Position numbers and translations under genes: made by a program
In this document: piece by piece, positions 59,827-64,000 of the stretch
Position numbering within the stretch: position 1 is the first letter of the stretch
How the letters are laid out: the number at the start of each line of letters is the position of its first letter
Source of the DNA: Streptomyces wuyuanensis
Lineage (GTDB): Bacteria > Actinomycetota > Actinomycetes > Streptomycetales > Streptomycetaceae
Direction: 5' to 3'
Length of the DNA: 64,000 nt
Assembly: GCF_900103455.1 (NCBI RefSeq)
Contig: NZ_FNHI01000020.1
Location: forward strand, 62,001 to 126,000
The notes under the pieces: model-generated
What the model was told of the DNA's origin: nothing
What the model saw: only the letters and a program-made list of their open reading frames with translations
Databases searched by the model: none

Positions 59827-60630
59827 GTGGCCGGGACGGACGAAGCGGCCGACGACGACGCGCTCTTTGTGCTGACTGCGCAGCTGCTCACACCCGCGCA
59901 GTTCCCCAGCGTGCTCGGCGACGACTACCCCGCGGCATGCGAGGCGCTGGGGCTTCGGCCCTACGGCGGCGGCTACGGGCTGGTGCTCGGGCAGGACGGC
60001 GACGGCGCCCGCTGGACGGTCGTGATCGACGACGTCTCCCTGGTGGCCGTGGCGATCGCGTCGTGGGACTGCGGGATGGAGTACGACCTGTCTCCCAGTG
60101 ACCGTTCGGTGGTCGCCGCGCTCCCCGGCTGGCCGCTGGCCGTGGCGACGGTCGCGCCGGGTGTGCCCGCGCCCCACGACCCGGACGAGGGGGAGGCGGG
60201 CGGGCCGCCGCTGACGCCGCCCGACACGAGTGCGTGGGGTCCCGCGCAGCGGCGGCTCGGCGCGGACGAGGTCGCGCTCCAGTGGGCCGTGTGGCGCGAG
60301 CAGGTGGCCGAGCAGATCACGTTCGCGCAGCCCGACGCGCCGGAGGAGGAGCGCGCGACACCGCATGAGGGGGTGCGCCGGGTCCTCAGGGAGCTCCACG
60401 CCTATGTGGACGACGCGCCGCCGCTCGGGCGGGTGCGGTCGAGCTTCGCGCCGGACGGGGCGCGGATGCTGAGGGCGGACGGGCCGGGCTGGTCGCTGGT
60501 GGCCAGGACCGACGACATCGCCTTCGTGCTGCTGGACGAGGAGCCGGGAGAGGTGCTGCCGGTGGGGCGCGGTCCCGAGCTCCCGGGACTGCTGGAGGCG
60601 CTGGACAAGATGGCGGTACGGCCTTCCTGA
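59827..60630 (+). CDS. Hypothetical acidic cytoplasmic protein
   Basis: It starts at GTG (59827) behind GGGGAGG. The 267-residue protein is acidic, has no signal peptide or membrane segment, and I recognise no domain. Parts look like an alpha/beta fold repeated twice: WTVVIDDVSLVAVAIASWD in the first half and WSLVARTDDIAFVLLDEEPG in the second, joined by a Pro-rich hinge (~108-135). Strong codon bias and a good ribosome binding site make it a credible gene. Function unknown. Confidence 0.75.
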   Translation: MAGTDEAADDDALFVLTAQLLTPAQFPSVLGDDYPAACEALGLRPYGGGYGLVLGQDGDGARWTVVIDDVSLVAVAIASWDCGMEYDLSPSDRSVVAALPGWPLAVATVAPGVPAPHDPDEGEAGGPPLTPPDTSAWGPAQRRLGADEVALQWAVWREQVAEQITFAQPDAPEEERATPHEGVRRVLRELHAYVDDAPPLGRVRSSFAPDGARMLRADGPGWSLVARTDDIAFVLLDEEPGEVLPVGRGPELPGLLEALDKMAVRPS

Positions 60631-60992
60631 TCCCGGCGGGCGTGGGACGGTCCCGGAAGCACGTCCGGGGACTGCTCCCCTGCGTGTCCGGCGCCGATCC
60701 CGGGCACGTCCGAGGCCCGCTCGCTCCCCGTGGCACAGCCCTGGCGCCGGTCCGGCGCTGATGGCGATCCGGCGGGCACGCCGGTCCCCGCTCGCACGGC
60801 GATCCGGTTCTCCACGCCGAGGCCGGTCACCCGCGCCGCCGTGGCGGGGGCGGTCGTGTGCGAGGGCCCAGCCGGCGGCCCACATGACCGAGGCGTCCGA
60901 GGTGTGGGGCGCGCCCATTTCCGGGCCCCGATGCCCACAGCACGCTGGGGCGGCGCACCCACCCTTTCGCCGTTCACTCGGAGGCCGCCGCC
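60631..60992. other. Intergenic region, 362 bp
   Basis: Between the hypothetical gene and the esterase gene. Frames here carry no family blocks strong enough to call. The last ~40 bp include ACTCGGAGG just before the esterase ATG. No convincing hairpin or operator found. Confidence 0.45.
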
Positions 60993-62378
60993 ATGGGTCT
61001 GTCCCGTTCATCCCGGAGAGCACCGGTGCTCGCCGCTCTGCTCCTGGCCCTCACCACGACGTCGTTCGCCGGCGCCGGACAGGCACAGGCAGGGGCGCCG
61101 TCCGGCCACTGCGCCCGTCACGATCGGCTCGACGTGCCCGGCGCCGCGCACCAGCGGCCGGCCTGTCTCGAAGATCTGACGACGGCGGGACTGGCCGGAA
61201 CCCCGTACACCGACATGGCCGACCAGGCCGGACTCGCGGCCGCCGGTACACGCAATCCCTCCGGGGTGCCGGGCATCCAGATCGACGGTTACTTCCCCGA
61301 CGGCTCGCGCCTCAACGCGACCCACGGCTGGAACCACGACTCCCAGTTCGTGATCAGGCTGCCCGACCGGTGGAACGGAGGGCTGGTGGTCACCGGCGCC
61401 CCGGGCACGCGCCGTCAGTACGCCACGGACGCGCTGATCTCCGACCACGTGCTGGCCCGGGGATACGCCTACGCTGCCACCGACAAGGGCAACACCGGGC
61501 CCGACTTCTTCACCGACGGCCGCTCCCCCGGTGACGCCGTCGCCGAATGGAACCGTCGGGTGACCGAGCTGACCCTCGCCGCGAAGAGCGCCGCCCGGCA
61601 GCGCTACGGGCACGCACCGGCCCGTACGTACATGACGGGCATCTCCAACGGCGGTTACCTCACGCGCTGGCAACTGGAGAACCGCCCCGGTCTCTACGAC
61701 GGGGGCGTGGACTGGGAGGGCGCCCTGTGGACCACACGCGGTCCGAACCTGCTGACGGACCTGCCGGTGACGGTGGCCCGCAGCCTCGGTCGTGCCGGTG
61801 ACGAGGATCTGCTCGCGGCCGGTTTCGCACCGGGCTCCGAGTTCCTCTGGCCGTACCACGAAAAGGTGTACTGGGGCCTGACGCAGAAGATCTTCCGGGC
61901 CGAGTTCGACCCGTCGTACGACCGGAACTGCCCCGGCGCCTCGGCCGGGTCCACCCCGGAGCAGATCTTCTCGGCCTGTCCGTCCGACGCCGGGTACGAC
62001 CTGGCATCCCGTCCCGCTTCGGTACATAAGGCCCTGGCGAAGGTGGCGCTCACGGGCAGGATCGGCAAGCCGATGATCACGCTGCACGGCGACCTGGACA
62101 CGCTGCTGCCTATCCGTCAGGACTCCGACGTGTACACGCGGATGATCGACGACCGGGGCCGCTCGATGCTCCACCGCTACTACACGGTCGAGGCCGGCAC
62201 GCACACGGACGCCCTGTACGACACCCATCCGGACCGGCTGCGCCCGATCCTGCCGTGCTACCGGGCGGCGTTCGCCGCGTTGACCGCCTGGGTGGAGAAG
62301 GGCGCGGCACCGCCCGCGGACCGGAGGATCCCGAGGCCCGCAGGCGGCGATGTGGTGAACTCCTGCGCGCTGAGCTGA
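60993..62378 (+). CDS. Secreted tannase/feruloyl esterase-family hydrolase
   Basis: A 461-residue protein. A signal peptide (~1-33, RRAPVLAALLLALTTTSFAGAGQAQA) precedes an alpha/beta hydrolase with nucleophile Ser218 in GISNGGY. His in GTHTDALYD and Asp in HGDLDTLLPI could complete the triad. Cysteines at both ends of the chain fit disulfides. The overall pattern is that of tannase/feruloyl esterases and of 3-hydroxybutyrate-oligomer hydrolases; either could be the substrate class. GGAGG precedes the ATG. It is monocistronic. Confidence 0.85.
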   Translation: MGLSRSSRRAPVLAALLLALTTTSFAGAGQAQAGAPSGHCARHDRLDVPGAAHQRPACLEDLTTAGLAGTPYTDMADQAGLAAAGTRNPSGVPGIQIDGYFPDGSRLNATHGWNHDSQFVIRLPDRWNGGLVVTGAPGTRRQYATDALISDHVLARGYAYAATDKGNTGPDFFTDGRSPGDAVAEWNRRVTELTLAAKSAARQRYGHAPARTYMTGISNGGYLTRWQLENRPGLYDGGVDWEGALWTTRGPNLLTDLPVTVARSLGRAGDEDLLAAGFAPGSEFLWPYHEKVYWGLTQKIFRAEFDPSYDRNCPGASAGSTPEQIFSACPSDAGYDLASRPASVHKALAKVALTGRIGKPMITLHGDLDTLLPIRQDSDVYTRMIDDRGRSMLHRYYTVEAGTHTDALYDTHPDRLRPILPCYRAAFAALTAWVEKGAAPPADRRIPRPAGGDVVNSCALS

Positions 62379-62505
62379 CGGCCGGGCTCCCTCGCCGCGG
62401 GCCCCGGTTCGGCCCGCACCCCCCGACCGCCGCGCCGGCGGCCCGCTCGATGTCGGGGAGCGGGCCCCGAAGGCGGTCACCCTGCGCGGGGCCGGCAGGA
62501 CCCCG

Positions 62506-62691
62506 TCAGCGCCCGATCTGCTTGCGGTTGTTGATCCGGCGGAGCCGGCGGCGCTGCGAGGGGTCGAGCGCGAAGTAGGCCACGGCGGGCACTCCGACGA
62601 TCACCAGCAGCGACATCCAGAATCCGATCAGCGGGATCAGGAGAAGGCCGACGGCCACTCCCCCGATGGCGATCTTCGCACCTGTCGACAT
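62506..62691 (-). CDS. Small two-helix membrane protein
   Basis: A 61-residue protein with two membrane helices (~5-25 and ~28-45) and a basic tail (RRRLRRINNRKQIGR). I do not recognise a family name. It lies 75 nt behind the desaturase on the same strand, with GGAGG about 6 nt before its ATG, so it may be part of that transcript. Its small size leaves the function open. Confidence 0.7.
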   Translation of the reverse strand: MSTGAKIAIGGVAVGLLLIPLIGFWMSLLVIVGVPAVAYFALDPSQRRRLRRINNRKQIGR

Positions 62692-62766
62692 TTCACAGCC
62701 TCCTCCGCGGCCCCGCGGGCCGCCGCTCCCTGCTGTGACAACGCGTCCGCGCGCCCGCCGGTTCCC

Positions 62767-63981
62767 TCAGGCGGCCGCCGCGTCCTCCCTGCCGCCGGGC
62801 ACCGCCTCCTCGCCGCCGTCGCGCACACGGCCCTGGTCGGCGTCCCGCGCCCGCAGCCCGCTTCCGACCTCGTGGAGATGGGCGAGAGCCTGCCGGTACG
62901 AGTCGACCAGCCCGGTCTCTGCGTACGGCACACCGAGGGACCGGCAGTGCGCACGGACCAGCGTCTTGGCCGGCCTGAGGTGCGGGCGGGGCATGCTCGG
63001 GAACAGATGGTGTTCGATCTGGTGGTTCAGCCCTCCCAGGAACCAGTCGGTGAGCGGGCCTCCGCGGACGTTCCGCGAGGTCAGGACCTGCCGCTGCAGA
63101 TGCCCCCAGCGCTCGCCGGGGTCCGCCCCCGGCATGTCCATGCCCTTGTGGTTCGGCGCAAAGGCCATGCCGAGGTGAAGGCCGAGCAGCATCTGGTGCA
63201 GCAGGGCGAAAGCGGACGCCTGGAGCGGGGTGAGGACGGTGAGCAGCAGCGTGAGGTAGCCGCCGGCGTGGGCCAGGAGCAGTCCGCCCTCCACCGCGCG
63301 AGCGGCACCGGCCCGCGGGCTCCGCACCGGGACGCCCCCGTCCGCTCCGCCCGCCCGGGGCGAGAACACGTGCCGGAAGCCCGAGACCTTGAGGGACAGG
63401 GCCTCGAGGGTGGTCAGCGGGAAGAAGAGCGCGGCCTGGTGGCGGGTGAGCCAGGCCCGGAAGCCGGTGCGGCCGCCGGTGTGGTCCTTGCCGAAGACCA
63501 GCACGTCGGGGGCGACGTCGGGGTCCTTGTCCGGATGGTTCGGGTTCGCGTGGTGACGGTTGTGCTTGTCGTTCCACCAGTCCTGGCTCATCCCCAGCAG
63601 CAGGTTCCCGTGCAGGAGCTGGAGTGCCCGGCCGATCCGCCGGTCCGGTGTGATCTGCGCGTGGCCGGCGTCGTGGGCGATGAAGGCGGACCGTGCGGAC
63701 AGCAGCGCGAGCGGCAGGGCCAGGGGCAGGGCCCACCAGGACGGGCCGACCGACACGAGGGCCGTGACGACGGCGGTGAGGCCCAGCAGGTTGAGGGTGA
63801 TGACGCGTGCGTACCAGCCCGTGCGGCGTTCCAGCAGCCCCCGCTCCCTGACGGTTCGCAGAAGGGGCGCGAAATCGCTGCCGGGGGCCCTTCCGGCGGG
63901 ACCCTCCGGCGCGGGGACCGGCCGCACGGGCGGCGGGGGCTCTGCGGCGGGGGCGGTCGCGGCGGCGGTTGCCTGTGGCAT
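62767..63981 (-). CDS. Membrane fatty acid desaturase
   Basis: A 404-residue desaturase with the three histidine boxes that hold the di-iron centre: HDAGH (103-107), HNRHH (140-144) and HQIEHH (320-325), plus four membrane helices. The HQIEHH form is typical of front-end (delta-5/6 type) acyl-lipid or acyl-CoA desaturases, though there is no fused cytochrome b5. Streptomyces enzymes of this type introduce double bonds into membrane fatty acids, often at low temperature. The N-terminal ~35 residues are Pro/Ala-rich. The start codon lies 20 nt inside the window edge. Confidence 0.92.
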   Translation of the reverse strand: MPQATAAATAPAAEPPPPVRPVPAPEGPAGRAPGSDFAPLLRTVRERGLLERRTGWYARVITLNLLGLTAVVTALVSVGPSWWALPLALPLALLSARSAFIAHDAGHAQITPDRRIGRALQLLHGNLLLGMSQDWWNDKHNRHHANPNHPDKDPDVAPDVLVFGKDHTGGRTGFRAWLTRHQAALFFPLTTLEALSLKVSGFRHVFSPRAGGADGGVPVRSPRAGAARAVEGGLLLAHAGGYLTLLLTVLTPLQASAFALLHQMLLGLHLGMAFAPNHKGMDMPGADPGERWGHLQRQVLTSRNVRGGPLTDWFLGGLNHQIEHHLFPSMPRPHLRPAKTLVRAHCRSLGVPYAETGLVDSYRQALAHLHEVGSGLRARDADQGRVRDGGEEAVPGGREDAAAA

Positions 63982-64000
63982 GGCGGTCTCCGGTCTCGGG

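Noticed and set aside
60780..60900. Leftward frame with a faint BON-domain-like piece (VTGLGVENRIAVRAG)
   Set aside because: Only about 15 residues match, with no flanking support; not enough to call a pseudogene.
59496..61023. Leftward open frames opposite the hypothetical gene at 59827-60630
   Set aside because: Arg/Pro/His-rich composition; the rightward frame has a ribosome binding site and normal protein composition.
1..64000. CRISPR arrays, tRNA or rRNA genes, insertion sequences, phage genes, attachment sites
   Set aside because: No regularly spaced repeats, tRNA-like T-loop sequences, transposase or integrase motifs were seen on either strand.

Overview
The window is very GC-rich DNA (strong G/C bias at third codon positions) from an actinomycete, most likely Streptomyces. 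Three things point there. It has 'conservon' signalling genes (sensor kinase, roadblock/LC7, DUF742 and Ras-like GTPase). It has a SigB/F/G-type sigma factor. It has several proteins of families that are almost confined to streptomycetes (a DUF6397-type protein, an HG-motif small membrane protein, a SpoIIE/GAF phosphatase). I see no rRNA, tRNA, CRISPR array, phage gene or transposase. All identifications come from reading the sequence against remembered family signatures; no database search was run.

Layout. 1-9.3 kb: the end of a GAF/SpoIIE phosphatase, an unusual membrane protein joining a sigma-like helical region, a zinc-type HxxxCxxC motif and a ricin lectin domain, a decayed polysaccharide lyase, a secreted peptidase-like hydrolase, a decayed phosphotransferase, a secreted lamin-tail protein and a GCS2-family ligase. 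9.4-18.1 kb: a lipoprotein sortase, then a tight seven-gene molybdenum hydroxylase operon (2Fe-2S, molybdopterin and FAD subunits, MoxR ATPase, VWA protein, XdhC-like protein, CoxG-like protein). The large subunit carries the form II motif AYRGAGR, so its substrate is open. 18.1-20.6 kb: a methyltransferase and an XRE-cupin regulator that diverge from a perfect 9-bp inverted repeat, then an SDR.

20.7-31.4 kb: a divergent carbohydrate locus. Leftward are two glycosidase-like enzymes, a TIM-barrel isomerase/epimerase and an MDR dehydrogenase. Rightward are a binding lipoprotein, two ABC permeases, a ROK regulator and a Gfo/Idh oxidoreductase. There is no ATPase gene, so a shared MsiK-type ATPase is expected. 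The 136-bp divergent region holds mirrored motifs that fit control by the ROK protein. This is the best candidate here for an undescribed pathway.

31.5-49.5 kb: small regulators with readable operators (MarR; TetR with two 16-bp palindromes beside a SnoaL-like gene), a DUF2993 lipid-binding-type protein, an ATP-dependent DNA ligase, a PI-PLC-like secreted protein, a DUF6397 protein, an orphan roadblock gene and an orphan GTPase on either side of a PPOX-type gene, an NDH-2-like flavoprotein, a short transketolase, a stand-alone LigD-type polymerase, and a fragment of a cation-efflux gene. 49.6-64 kb: a DJ-1/PfpI protein, a pentapeptide-repeat protein, a sigma factor, a nucleoside hydrolase, a conservon lacking its GTPase, an MHYT membrane protein, a methyltransferase, two unknown proteins, a tannase-family esterase, a small membrane protein and a fatty acid desaturase.

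Four broken genes (polysaccharide lyase, phosphotransferase, an unnamed gene near 35 kb, a CDF transporter) lie among intact ones. This pattern suits an accessory part of a linear chromosome, though position in the chromosome cannot be seen from here.
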